Assembly (NCBI GenBank): GCA_020744425.1
Contig: JAGMUV010000034.1
Location: 310,001-374,000 of the forward strand
Source of the DNA: Dactylonectria macrodidyma
Lineage: Eukaryota > Ascomycota > Sordariomycetes > Hypocreales > Nectriaceae
Length of the DNA stretch: 64,000 nucleotides
Direction: 5' to 3'
Shown here piece by piece: positions 39,540-49,848 of this stretch (the stretch's first letter is position 1; each line of letters opens with the position of its first letter). A program made the position numbers and the translations under genes. Below the pieces are notes generated by a model. That model made no database searches. It had not been told where the DNA came from and worked only from the letters and a program-made list of their open reading frames with translations.

Positions 39540-42500
39540 GGCGTGTTGGGCAGTAGTTGCGCGGACCACCTCGCCACCAGCTCCGATCATTTCACTCTTA
39601 GCCTAACGCTCCCAAATGTCGAGCCGGCCCCAATACAGCCAGGCAAAATCCGGGTAACAACAGATGATGAGCTCAAGCACTTCGCAGAAATCGTAGAACT
39701 CGGATCGACTGGGATCCCCGTCACTGCCTCGAGCCCACTAGAACTAGACGAGCTCGCATCTGCGTTAGTGAACCTCTTACAATCAGCAGCAAAGGCGGCG
39801 GGCCGGCCTGCGAGAAAGGGAGCACGCAACGCTCCCTGATGGACCGAAGAGTGCGCCCTTGCCGCAGCCGGATACCGTGCGATCAGGCGACTTTACCCCC
39901 TCGGATTCAATCAAGAAGTCCAGCTAGCCAAACGAGATTTCCATCATGTGGTTCGCCGTGCCAAAAGACTCTACTGGCGGAACCTGATCAACAGCTTCTC
40001 AGATAGCAGCTCCGTTTTCAAGGCCGTCCGGTGGCTGAGATCACCAGGAGCCTTCCAACCGCTTCCACTGCAAGTGGACGACGTGGTCTACGAAACCCAG
40101 CTGGATAAGGCCAACGCGCTCCGGCGAGCTACTCTAGAGCGCCGAACAGCCAAAGACGACATTCAGGATCCCTGGATTCAGGTCAGCCCTCGCAGAATGA
40201 TTCCGTTTTCGCAGAAAATCTCCCTAGCCAGAAGCACAGGACGCGACTCTCCGTACCGGGAATACATCCCCGGGGGCAGATAACATCACAGTCAAGCTCC
40301 TCACAGCAGTATGGCATATCGAAACACACGTTCGCCGCCTCTTCGAGGGGTGCCTGCCATAGGCCACCACCCGAAACCTTTCAGGGCGGCCGAGGTGATC
40401 ATGATCGCCAAACCTGGACGTAGAGACCTGACGGAGCCGCGAGCATGGCGACCTATCTCTCTGCTTTCTTGTCTCGGCAAGGGGCTAGAACGGTTGGTCG
40501 CGCGCCATCTCGCGTGGGCATGTATTCATTACGGACTCCTTCACCCACAACAAGCTGGGGCGCTCCCGAAGAGGTCTGCGACAGACCTCGTGGCTGCCCT
40601 AGTCCACGACATCGAGAAAGCATTTGCTCGCAAGAAGGTGGCTACCCTGGTCACGATGGATATTCAAGTCGCGTTCGACACTGTTCTGCGCAACAGACTG
40701 ATTTTGCGACTTCGTGAACAAGGCTGGCCCGAACACCTCGCACGATGGGCCGGATCCTTTATGGATGACCAATATGCCTGCACCAGATACCAAGACACTA
40801 TCACCCCCCTCTCTCCCCTCCAGTGCGGTCTCCCTCAGGGATCGCCGGTATCGCCGATCCTCTTTCGGCTATACACAGAGCCCATCTACCAACTAAGCAA
40901 TCCCCAAGGCCGGTTCGGCTATGCAGACGACACTGGCATCCTGTGCACAGGCGACACGGTAGAGAAAACAGCTGCTGCGGCATCTAGATCTGTCGAAGAA
41001 ATGGTCCGTTGGGGCGCCGCAAATGGGGTATCTTTCGACCCTAAGAAGGCGGAAGTCATGCACTTCTCTCGGAGCAAGCTCGAGGCCGCACCGGAAACAC
41101 GCCATGGCGATGTCGAGAAGCACCCCGAGGCAGCCATGCGCTGGCTAGGCATCTGGCTAGATAGCAGCCTGTCATTCCGAGTCCACGTAGAGAAATGGAC
41201 GGCTAAAGCTCAGGCTGTCGCCTACCATCTGCGAGGACTTACCAACACGATACACGGTCCGCTGCCCAGTGCTGTGCGGAGTGCCGTTAGGGCCTGCGTC
41301 GAGCCGGTCCTGCTTCACGGCGCTGAAGTATGGTACCCAGGTCCAACCCGACCGCAGCGGAACCAACCCTCCAAAGACCGTCCGTCAAGTATTGGACATC
41401 TCCTGTGGAGAATGAACAAGGCTATCGACCAATCCATAAGAGCTATACTCCCCGTCTGGAGGATGACCCCTGTCGCCATCCTCCATCGGGAAAGCGGGAT
41501 ACCACCTGTCACCCAGCTCCTCGAAGCACGTCGATACCGCTTCTCCGCTCGACTGAAATCCCTCGACAAGGCCCATCCCCTCGCGAAGCGCACGATTCCA
41601 CCCAAACAACCCACATACCATAAGCTCATCAAGCGGAGGTACCAAATTCCAGCAGAGAGCAGCTTCAAGACGGGTCTTCGACGGACTCACGAGCTCCTCG
41701 CACCCTGCGCACGGCCGGCTCTCATCCAAAAACGCTTCGGCAAGGAACAAGACATACCGGTACCCCTACAGATGGCTCCAAAAGAGGAATCGGCCGGGGC
41801 CTTCCTCCGGTGGGTTGAGTCAGTAGGCCCAACCACCCTGATCGTATACTCAGACGGCTCCCTGTCTTCAGGGGGAGCGGCCACCAATGGCTTCGCCATT
41901 CACCAGAAGGACCTCCCCATATCCAACGGTTCAGGCCGGCTTGGACCTGCCGAGGTCTTTGATGCGGAGGCCACAGGAGCATTGGAGGGCCTAAAGGCCG
42001 CCCTAAACCTTCCAGGATCAGCGACACAGGACATCGTAGTCTGCCTAGACAACCTGGCAGCTGCCACTTGTCTACGCGGCACACCGTCTGACTCCTCACA
42101 AGAAGTCTTCCTCGGGTTCCAGGCTCTAGCTGAATCTCAGGGAGCTACACAAGTGCGCTGGATACCTGGCCACACGAACATCCCCGGCAACGAACAAGCC
42201 GACAAACTAGCGAAAGCGGCGTCCTCGCTGCCGGAGCCGGAGGGCGCTCAACCGACGCTAGCATACCTGCGAAAGATGGCGAGGCAGAACCTAAAAGAGG
42301 CTTTCGAAGCATGGTGTTCAACTTCCGCCCCCGAGCAATATAAGAGATTCAACCTCAAAGCAATTATACGCTGCATGCCGGAGCTCTCGTTCCCTCGGGC
42401 TGCTTTGCACCATTTACTCGCAGCAAGTTCCCTCCATGGGGATTTCGCTGCATACCACGAACGATTCAACCACGACGACGCGCGAGTGGCCTGCTCGTGC

Positions 42501-43061
42501 GGTCGACGCAAAGCACCTGACCATGTCTTCTACTGCAGAAAAGTACCGCGGCGGTGTCGAATGAGGCTTGTCCCGTCGCCGACCGCAACAGTCAACATCG
42601 CAATAGGAAGAAATTTCGACAAGTACACCAAGCTGGCCAAATGAAGCGCCTTCTTCGAGAAGATTTGCCCTCGTCACTAGACGAGGCAGATCCGAGACGC
42701 ACTCGCGTCTCCTCCTCTCCCTCTATTTTCTCCTCTCTTTTGTTCCTTTTCTTCAACTACATGGGCTCGGCCGCCTCGTGCAGCCACGCCAATGCTCTCT
42801 TCCCAGTCTCACTGAAGAAGACTGGCCCATACATAGCGGCTAGTGCTGTAATAGCCGCGCCCGGTCATCCCGCTGACGGGTAACGGGCTCGACACAATGC
42901 GCCTTTGAGCCGATGATATGCTGGATAGTGGTCTTCTCTGTATTTCGCGAAAGTATTGCGTAGATTTAGCATTAGAGACCCTAGCTCAGCACGTCCTGTG
43001 CCCCAATAGGGGACTTTATGGGCGCCACAGCCCTCCGGACGAAAAATATACAAACAAACAA
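39540..43061 (+). mobile_element. LINE of a second family (A), 5'-truncated
   Basis: From 39543 a frame gives the C-terminal end of an endonuclease domain (SCADHLATSSDHFTLSLTLP). After a stop at 39837-39839 it continues as the linker (VRRAKRLYWRNLINSFSDSS) and, after another shift near 40283, the large reverse transcriptase ORF. The 3' untranslated region runs to a (CAAA)n tail ending near 43061. ORF1 and most of the endonuclease are lost. The first base of the element is approximate. This family shares no close similarity with family B at 27.2-30.1 kb. Confidence 0.85.
40311..42644 (+). pseudogene. LINE reverse transcriptase-RNase H polyprotein, part of a frameshifted ORF2
   Basis: The 777 open codons start inside ORF2 because a frameshift near 40283-40311 separates them from the upstream part. 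Motifs are WRPISLLSCLGKGLERLV, TMDIQVAFDTVL, GLPQGSPVSPILF and, near residue 203, FGYADDTGIL. RNase H is complete: VYSDGSLSSGG, EATGALEGLK, VCLDNLAAATC and WIPGHTNIPGNEQADKLAKA. The C-terminal zinc-knuckle-like segment reads ACSCGRRKAPDHVFYCRKVP. The catalytic residues look sound, so decay has come from frameshifts upstream. A 3' fragment of the same family is at 56196-57123. Confidence 0.88.
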
Positions 43062-43075
43062 ACTTACACTTTCTA

Positions 43076-43134
43076 TAGGGGACTTTATGGGCGTCACAGC
43101 CCTCCGGACGAAAATATACAAACAAACAAACAAA
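43076..43134 (+). mobile_element. 59-bp LINE family A insertion with 14-bp target duplication
   Basis: This copy of only the last ~59 bp of the LINE (GGGGACTTTATGGGCGTCAC... to a CAAA-rich tail) is flanked by perfect ACTTACACTTTCTA at 43062-43075 and 43135-43148. It sits right behind the tail of the big family A copy, so a second target-primed event hit the DNA next to the first one. Confidence 0.85.
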
Positions 43135-43344
43135 ACTTACACTTTCTAGGCAGTGTACTATAGTTACTGCGTTGCTACTGAATCGTTCAATAGCGAGTCA
43201 AGTGGGTCCCCTATTTCCCAGTGCAGCCGTGAGCGTTTATCCCGCTAGTGTAGGCCTACGCTACCAAAAAGTATACAAAGCCATGGAGCCCGCAGTTGCT
43301 CAAACACCTTTCCTTCTCTCAAACCATATCATACAATACCAATT

Positions 43345-43518
43345 ATGTCTGCGGCGGAAAACATGGGGGTAAGCCACGTTGATGTAGATGAAGTGGTCAA
43401 TTGGGATGGTGAGGAGCCTCCCGATCCCGACGGCGATATCCCAATGGCTGAAGATAATAACCCCATGCCATCAGCCCATGTGATGAGTATTAACGCTGAA
43501 GCAACACCCGGCCCATAG
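43345..43518 (+). CDS. Short acidic ORF (57 aa), doubtful
   Basis: ATG at 43345 gives MSAAENMGVSHVDVDEVVNW, then an acidic Pro-rich tail (EEPPDPDGDIPMAEDNNPMP). No domain is visible. It could be the 5' end of a lost retroelement ORF1 or a gene remnant. It is followed by stops. Confidence 0.2.
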   Translation: MSAAENMGVSHVDVDEVVNWDGEEPPDPDGDIPMAEDNNPMPSAHVMSINAEATPGP

Positions 43519-43689
43519 CGGTTTATTCAAGTAGGTGGAGGTTGCTGCTGCCTAATGGCTCTTAGACGGCATGAGCGACGAATACGCTTTGCAGTAGAGG
43601 GAGCTCGAAGCTTTGAGTAGTACCGAAGTTGAATGCGCCTAGGGTCCGAGAAGAAGAAGTCGGTTGTGGGAGAGGAAGAGCAGTTCGAA

Positions 43690-44010
43690 TCTCATCCCAT
43701 GAAGAGCTAACCAGTTTCATTTTGTGTACTACAGCAGAGATATTTGGTCCAGAAGTCCGGCTCCAGAAGGAAGCGCGGGATCGGCTTGAGGAGCATCCGG
43801 CCCGTCGTCCAGACGAGATGCATGTCCATCCGCTCCGTGACAAAGATCTCCCGGCCTAGAAAGAGCTTGTGGTGCAGCGCACGCGGCGGCATGGGCAGAC
43901 CCGCGAACCAGAGCCAGCCGTGGATGCTGGCGAGCCGCTGCAGGTCGAGCTCATTCTCGACAGAAGCCGTTACATGTCGACGCGGGCAACAGCGACAGGA
44001 GCTGGTCGCG
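43690..44010 (-). pseudogene. DUF6601-type protein fragment
   Basis: On the minus strand the frame reads ENELDLQRLASIHGWLWFAG, then PRALHHKLFLGREIFVTERM and DMHLVWTTGRMLLKPIPRFL, EPDFWTKYLC. This is the N-terminal conserved block of a widespread fungal family (DUF6601), whose full proteins continue with two C-terminal membrane helices. Here similarity ends at about 43745 and stops follow. Only about 80 conserved residues remain, so this is an isolated gene fragment. Confidence 0.75.
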
Positions 44011-44149
44011 ATCGGGTCGGGACGCGTCGCCAGCGTGCTCGTTCTCGTGTTCGAGGAGCCGGAAGGAGAATGGGGGAGCCTGTTAGCAGAATTGTTAGCT
44101 CAAAACGGGGTCGCGAGGGAGAGTACGTGTCAGGGCTGGTTACACACAA

Positions 44150-45379
44150 GGGAGTGAAGAGGTCGGCACACTGCTAGACAGCAGCTAGATAGTAGATTGA
44201 TAGGTAGGTGGTCTAAGGTGACGGGACTGATCTCTGACTCTCTCTCTCACCAAGCTGTAACAGCTGCTCTTTATGCTGCCGGGCCTGACTAGGCTGGCGG
44301 CTTCCATCGGCTTCTGCCGGCGCTTGCGGCCCGGCTAGGACCTCTTCCGGTCTCAGCTACGTCTCGGCCGGCTGTGCCCTTTGGCTCCTGACAGTACGAT
44401 AGGTGAATGCCGAGCTCTGCTGGCTCCCAATTTCGCCTTCGCACTGCGGATCGTCAGTCATCGTCTGTTTAGATGCAGGAGTTGCGACTGTTCCTGTGGC
44501 GGCGTCGACTTGACGAACACATTGAACCGTCCGTCTCAGACAGCCGCTGTTGCCGTTCCGCCAGGCGATACCAGCGGCATAATGATAGGTGATGAGCACA
44601 CATGGCTTGCCGCAGAGAGTTGGCGGTTGTAGAAATGATCGGCTCAACGCCGTGACGCCGAAGTGTCACGGCGCATCGTGTCAAGGATTCATTGGACCAC
44701 AAAGAAGCTGTGCAAACTGTGCGGCAGGGAGGACCAACCACCTCAGCACTCGCGGATCTTGCTGTCGCGGTCTTCCTTTCCAAAAGGCGAACACGGAGCT
44801 CTACTACCTTCCTATTTCGCCTCCGCTTTGAGCGTCGTCTACCATCTTCAGAACGAGGAAGTTCTTGAGCTAGGTGTCATAGAATGGATGCAACCAGACA
44901 TTGCTGCGGATTCGGGATTGGCCACGATCAATCGAGCGACACTCATAACGTTGCCCGACGCACTGCCGTTTCGCCTACCTTTGCAATCGGCAGGATAATA
45001 GGCACTGAAACTACATTACTTGTCGCTTGAGCCAGTAGACAGCGTGGATGGTTAGACGAGTGCCTCACAGAAGCGCCGTGGCGCATCAAAAGACAACGTT
45101 TAATGGGTCGCTATATGTGCCATGAAGTGTGCCATGTGTGACGGTACAAGAGCACGAACGAGGTCGGGTGCGACTTGGGTAAAATGATTGTTTACAAGGA
45201 GAGAAAGAGATTCCTAAGGAAACCTCTAACTTAAGCTATTTACACAATATTCATAAGTGGGACTATTCATAAAGTATGAAAGTCACATGACCGTTCCCTC
45301 ACACCATGCAGTGTATGGAGTAGGTACAGGTCCAGTTCCTCGGCGTAGGATAACACAAGACCACTACATGGCTAATTAG
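44150..45379. other. No gene recognised
   Basis: Open frames at 44357-44998 overlap on both strands and have no known motif. Two ~55-bp stretches, near 44409 and 44803, share GAGCTCTxCT...TTTCGCCT..GC and may be an old duplication. The remainder is unremarkable. Confidence 0.3.
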
Positions 45380-46268
45380 CAGTGTGTCCATCAACCAAGT
45401 AAAGCAAAAATTAGACCTTTGCTTTGCTTGGTTTACTTGATGGGAGGTCCTTGCTTTACTTGGTTCGTTGACGTTGCTCGACTGACTAGTGTCTAGTTAT
45501 ATATATATATTCCCCCCCCTCCTTCCTTTTTTTTTTTCAACTTCACCCTGGCAGTAGACCTACGATGACATGCCATTTCGAAGCAAGTGCTTCCGGCATT
45601 CAATCGCTGCTACAGTGTCCGAACTGAGCACCATGCCCGTAGATTGCTGAAGGCTGGGACTTGGAGTTAATGGCGCGCTTATGGGGCTGGCGATATCGAA
45701 TGGATATCACTGGCTTCCTATCATAGCGGATATTGTCCCCGTCGATAGGGCAAGGGCTTTGGGCGGTCTTCGGCATCTCTCTTTCATGAGAAAGCGTTGA
45801 AGGAGAAGGCCCATCATTGGACACGTTGGCCGGGCCTGAGGCGGCGCTAGGAGTGCTCGACTGGGCGGAATTGAGTGACTGAGAGGGTGCCCTAGGAGGG
45901 GGAGTCTTTCCAAGCCTTCCATGGAGCTGAAAGAATGGGTGTGAAGACATATTTTGCTCGGTGTTTGTGTGATTAGAATAATGGTTGATGGATGCTTTTC
46001 CGCCTTCCGCCCTGTAGGCTCATGGTTTGCTGCAAGTTTTTGCGAGCGAGGAGCAGAAAGATAGCAGCCAATCAGGGTGCGCAATCAAAGCAGGCGTTTT
46101 AGGAGACTTGCCTAATACGGCAACCTAGTCGAGTAACCCATGTAACTCCGAGTAAGCGAAAGGGCCTTGCTTTGCTTGGTTGAAGACCATCTTTACTTTA
46201 CTAGGTTGTTATGTAATCAACCAATTCCAACCAACCAAGTCAAGTAACTTGGTTGTTGGACACATTGT
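45380..46268. mobile_element. hAT-like non-autonomous element, 889 bp, carrying an ORF
   Basis: The ends are inverted repeats of CARTGTGTCCAWCAACCAAG with two mismatches (45380 rightward and 46268 leftward). They start CA(G/A)TG as hAT ends do. Repeated ACCAAGTAAAGC, GCTTTGCTTGGTT and CAAGTAACTTGG words near both ends look like subterminal binding sites. The neighbouring 8 bp do not match (CTAATTAG and TCTGGCAT), so the target duplication is missing or one side is rearranged. The interior has a poly-pyrimidine run (45504-45538) and one 116-codon ORF. Confidence 0.65.
45600..45950 (-). CDS. ORF inside the hAT-like element (116 aa)
   Basis: The protein starts MSSHPFFQLHGRLGKTPPPR and is rich in Ser, Pro, Asn and basic residues. 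It has no zinc finger, catalytic block or dimerisation motif. It may be the disordered N-terminal end of a deleted transposase, which is where hAT proteins usually carry such sequence. It is preceded by an AT-rich leader inside the element. Function is unknown. Confidence 0.35.
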   Translation of the reverse strand: MSSHPFFQLHGRLGKTPPPRAPSQSLNSAQSSTPSAASGPANVSNDGPSPSTLSHEREMPKTAQSPCPIDGDNIRYDRKPVISIRYRQPHKRAINSKSQPSAIYGHGAQFGHCSSD

Positions 46269-46855
46269 CTGGCATATGAGAGAAGACCCATGACGTTCTG
46301 GGCTTGGTGGGGGAGGTTGTGGAGGCTGTGCGAGGTCGAGATGACTGGCATTTGGGCGTTTGGCTCTGGCCTAGGTCATTCAACTGCCGGCTGGAAAACT
46401 CCGAAACGTCGACTGAGATTGACGACTCTCTTCGTTGCGACCATTGGTCAAAAGGGAGGCGTTGTTGAGGCATGGCGGTACGGTTAGTCAGTAGGCTCGA
46501 CAGTGATACCGGTATACGATTTGCGATAGCCACAGGTCGACTCGACAACAAGCAACGTTGAAGACAGATTGCGAAACCTTAACTGGCAGCGGTTCGAACT
46601 TTGCATGGCCAGAGAAGGATGTCAGAGGGAGGACCCCGCTGAGGTCACAAACGCCCAGATTTTCACAGAGATGGAGAGCAACATGATTGTACAAAGACAT
46701 CTGATTCTTCCCCGTCCTCAACGGTCCCAAGATTTGGAGATGTCGCATATTTCATTTTTCCAGATAATGAATAATGAACTACTGCTGTCGAAACAGTATG
46801 CAACATGTTCTCTCTCCACCTCTAATCCCCATCTGACCGTCCAGCACACAATCTC
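46269..46855. other. 3' flank of the first ten-cysteine gene; nothing else recognised
   Basis: Frames on both strands at 46290-46750 are short and motif-free. The stretch separates the hAT-like element from the stop codon of the secreted protein gene at 46856. Confidence 0.3.
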
Positions 46856-47215
46856 TCACACCCTCCTGCATACACACTTACAGACAGGGGTGAGTCCACC
46901 GCAGTAGGATTCCGAGCAAGTAAAAAATTTACAGTCGCCATATTGCTTGCAGCACTGCGATATGCAACCCTCTTTTATGGTAATTGCGTTAATTCCTCGC
47001 TATTAGCTGAACAGAGAAAGATCCGACCTACGCTTGGTACAAGCCCGCTTCTCCTGCAAACCACGTATGTTAGCTAGGGTTTATATGTGTAATATGCCTT
47101 GGAGCGAGAAGAGGGGAAGAATTAGGGACGTCTGGCATACGAGGCTTTTGACTTCATCAGTCGGCGCCGCAGCGGCTAGGGCCACGAGCAGAGTTGCTAC
47201 GGCGAAGAAGCGCAT
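46856..47215 (-). CDS. Small secreted ten-cysteine protein A (70 aa, three exons)
   Basis: Exons are 47215-47141, 47053-47032 and 46971-46856. Introns are 87 nt (GTATGC..GCAG, with GCTAAC branch) and 60 nt (GTAGGT..AAAG). The protein has a strong signal peptide (MRFFAVATLLVALAAAAPTD), a short propeptide and a Kex2-type LEKR site directly before the first Cys. The mature part of about 41 residues has cysteines spaced C-x4-C-x3-CC-x5-C-x4-C-x4-C-x6-C-x-C-x-C. The CxxxC plus CxC pattern recalls cysteine-stabilised alpha/beta peptides (defensin-like), an inference only. Gene B at 49849-50186 encodes a paralogue of identical length. The last intron end is a rare AAAG acceptor, chosen because it alone keeps the frame. 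A TATA lies 120 bp upstream. A role in antagonism, or as an effector or signal, is open. Confidence 0.72.
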
Positions 47216-47333
47216 ACTGTCAGGTGTATACTGGACGTGAAGTGATTTGTCCTGTTTTGGTGTCGTGTTTTACTTAATGCAAATTAATATCAGACAATGA
47301 GGTTACTCAAGCAAGTTAAGGATATCATAGACA

Positions 47334-47342
47334 TTTTATATA
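47334..47342 (-). promoter_or_regulatory. TATA box of ten-cysteine gene A
   Basis: The minus strand reads TATATAAAA about 120 bp upstream of the ATG at 47215. This resembles gene B, whose TATAAATA lies about 92 bp upstream of its ATG. Confidence 0.55.
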
Positions 47343-47802
47343 TGTGTTGCTACTTGCCAGCGGGGCACGAGAGCGGGGTACGGGTAAACTGTTCGTCTTT
47401 CAGACATCTAGATGCGGTACTATCCTAGATCTGAACGGTTCTTCCTACCTTAATTGGTACGGATGTAGGCTTCTAATGTGGTATTACAAATTAAGCCGCG
47501 CTTACGGGAGCCCCGAGGTTCCCGGACCCGCGAATCTACCGGTAATATCAAGTTTGATGGATCATCACCACAGATTGCCGCACAGCTTGATTCATCGTCT
47601 GGAGGATGGATGACTCCGCTTCCATACAGCCTGTCGCTGCTGTGGTCCGGTCGCTTGTACTTCTTCCGCAGCCGGTGTGTTTTCTCGAGAGCGACGTTGA
47701 TAGCATCTTTAAGTTGATGGCCTTCCTCTTCATATTGGACCCCTAGCTCATTCACAGCTGCTCGCAGGAGTCTGCAGGAGTCTGGGAGGCTGATTCAAGA
47801 AC
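47343..47802. other. No gene recognised
   Basis: Frames at 47450-47755 overlap on both strands without recognised motifs. The interval lies between the promoter of gene A and the MITE. Confidence 0.25.
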
Positions 47803-48389
47803 CAGACTTGCGTATTGTGATATGCTAAAGTGATATCACACTGTGCTAAAGTGCTAAAGTGATACATATCACCGTGAATATATATCACACTTTTTTTCAG
47901 CTAAGTGTGATATCACGATAGCTAAAATGCTATCGGCCGTGTAGTACCCTTATCTGATAAGATTAGATAATCTTATCTATAGTACTTTGATTGGATCTAC
48001 TGCAATGAACTTTTTCAACACTCCCTTGTTCTCGTCACATCTTTAACACAACATAGGATTTCATAGTGTATTTAGATTCGCAGAATTCCCCCATAATCTA
48101 AATACGAGTTGTTAGATTCAATATTTCTTGCTAAGTTGATCATGCACACGCCCTTCCGTGGGACGTGATAGGATGCCAACCACAGCTTCTTTAGCCTGGG
48201 CTGCAGCTCCCTACCCTATAGTGATATCAATTGTGCTAAAGTGCTATAGTGATATCAATCATGCTAAAGTGCTATAGTGATATCAATCGTGCTAAAGTGC
48301 TAGGGTGATATTCTAGCACACTTTTTGCGAATATGTGAATATGAATATGAATATCACTTTAGCACGTTATATCACAATACGCAAGTCTG
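47803..48389. mobile_element. 587-bp hAT MITE with internal 28-bp repeats
   Basis: The ends CAGACTTGCGTATTGTGATA (47803) and its reverse complement (to 48389) are flanked by 8-bp duplications TCAAGAAC (47795-47802 and 48390-48397). Three tandem 28-bp units starting AGTGATATCAAT lie at 48220-48303. More GTGCTAAAGTG and ATATCAC words in both orientations fill both ends (47820-47930 and 48310-48375). Such arrays are typical transposase-binding sites of hAT elements. It has no coding capacity. It lies in the 2.6-kb space between the two ten-cysteine genes. Confidence 0.93.
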
Positions 48390-48397
48390 TCAAGAAC

Positions 48398-49749
48398 CCT
48401 GTTGTTCGGAATTTCTGATCTTGAATGGATTTTCCAAAGTCGTACTGGAACACCCACCCTCGCCGTCACGGGGTGCGCTGACCAGCGGATTATGTGGTAA
48501 ATTGGCCGAAGTGTGCCCGCTGCCGAGGTCTACGGTCTCGGTGTAGGGGGATGAAAAGGCACTTGGATCATAGTGTGCTACACTGTAATTCAGCATGGGG
48601 GTACTGCTGACTCAGTATTTGGACATGGTCGCGTCATCCGAAAAGGGTTATGCACCTCATGTCCTACCGTGCAACCGTAGAGGTCCCGTGTGTTGGAAGG
48701 CGCCTTGTTCACCGGATCCAGCTTTGATGTCCCAGAATAGCAACGCTAGTATAGAGTCCTATGATGGCAAACTAAATACACCCAAAGTATGCATCTTCTT
48801 TCAGCCAAGCCAAGCAGAACTGAGAAGGCAGCACCTCGTGGCGTTGCATATCGCAGAGTAGGACTTTACTTAAGTATGCTACGGTAGATTATGCTTGATC
48901 CGAAAGGTTAACTACCTGTTTAAATGATGGTTATGATTAATTAGATTCAACCTTCATAGAAGAGCTTGATTCATTGAGGTAAAAGAGATTGTAGACTTTG
49001 TAGTCGCCTCTATTGAAGTAGAGCCGTCGAAGCAGTGACAGCAAGATCGGACCTCTGATTTCCCGATAGGTCTTGATACTATTCCTACCAAATAAGAGGG
49101 CTTACACCTAACGGCATTTTTATTACTCCGCTTATTACTCTCCCCGCATATACGAGAAGCCGACCTGCATTAGGAATCGATTTGATGTGCCCTTCCCCAC
49201 GTTATGCATCGTAGCGTCGTATCAAATTCTTTAACAGGACTAGCGGTATATGGTGACCCCCTTTCTGAGATTTTGTTACCACAGTCATGTGTAACGGTAC
49301 ACGGTCTAAGTAAGGGTTTGTATGCCTCTCTTGAAATGGAACATTTTTCGTTAGGAGGGGCAAAAAAGAGGAATCGACGGAGATCGTGCATAGCTTTGTA
49401 CTTTGACAGTAAATCTCAATTGGAATTGATGCGAAAAGACTAATCCAAGCCGACTGAGTCAAAAGGTCTTGCTATAACCGTGGTTGAACGATTACAGCTT
49501 GCTAGCTTTATAGGCTTAAGGTGCAATTGCCCACATTGCATGCGTTTCAGCATCAGGAATCATACTGTTTGGTATTAGGCTGTTCAATCTGAGCCGCCCC
49601 TATTCTGAAGGACCCCATTGGTGTCGCACTCTCCTCAGGCATTTGGCCGAGAGTTACACCGACAGTGGTGGCATGTGAGCACCCGGACTCTGATGACCCG
49701 ACTGGCTAATGTGCGATGTTTTCGTTCGTCCGTCGTCTTGTCTTTTAGG
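48398..49749. other. No gene recognised
   Basis: An ORF at 49204-49443 (plus) starts MHRSVVSNSLTGLAVYGD and ends in a basic segment (GGAKKRNRRRS). A frame at 48595-48861 is also open. Neither has a signal peptide, a domain or a convincing promoter. The last part is the upstream region of gene B. Confidence 0.3.
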
Positions 49750-49757
49750 TATAAATA
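49750..49757 (+). promoter_or_regulatory. TATA box of ten-cysteine gene B
   Basis: TATAAATA is about 92 bp upstream of the ATG at 49849. The leader is pyrimidine-rich and ends CACCTGCCAATATG. Confidence 0.6.
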
Positions 49758-49848
49758 ACCCTAAGCAGAGATTATTTTTCAATGCTTTCATCGTCTGCTC
49801 TAGGAGTTTTCTATACTATACAACATTAACACATCTTCACCTGCCAAT

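Noticed and set aside
44381..44998. Overlapping frames as a gene near 44.4-45.0 kb
   Set aside because: Frames open on both strands, no motif, no promoter signal.
47081..47215. Reading the minus ORF at 47215 as a 44-residue single-exon peptide
   Set aside because: The unspliced frame ends in hydrophobic intron sequence; splicing at GTATGC..GCAG and GTAGGT..AAAG gives a Kex2 site and ten cysteines that match the neighbour gene.
48220..48303. 28-bp tandem units as a CRISPR array
   Set aside because: No spacers; units lie inside a hAT MITE with defined ends and target duplication.
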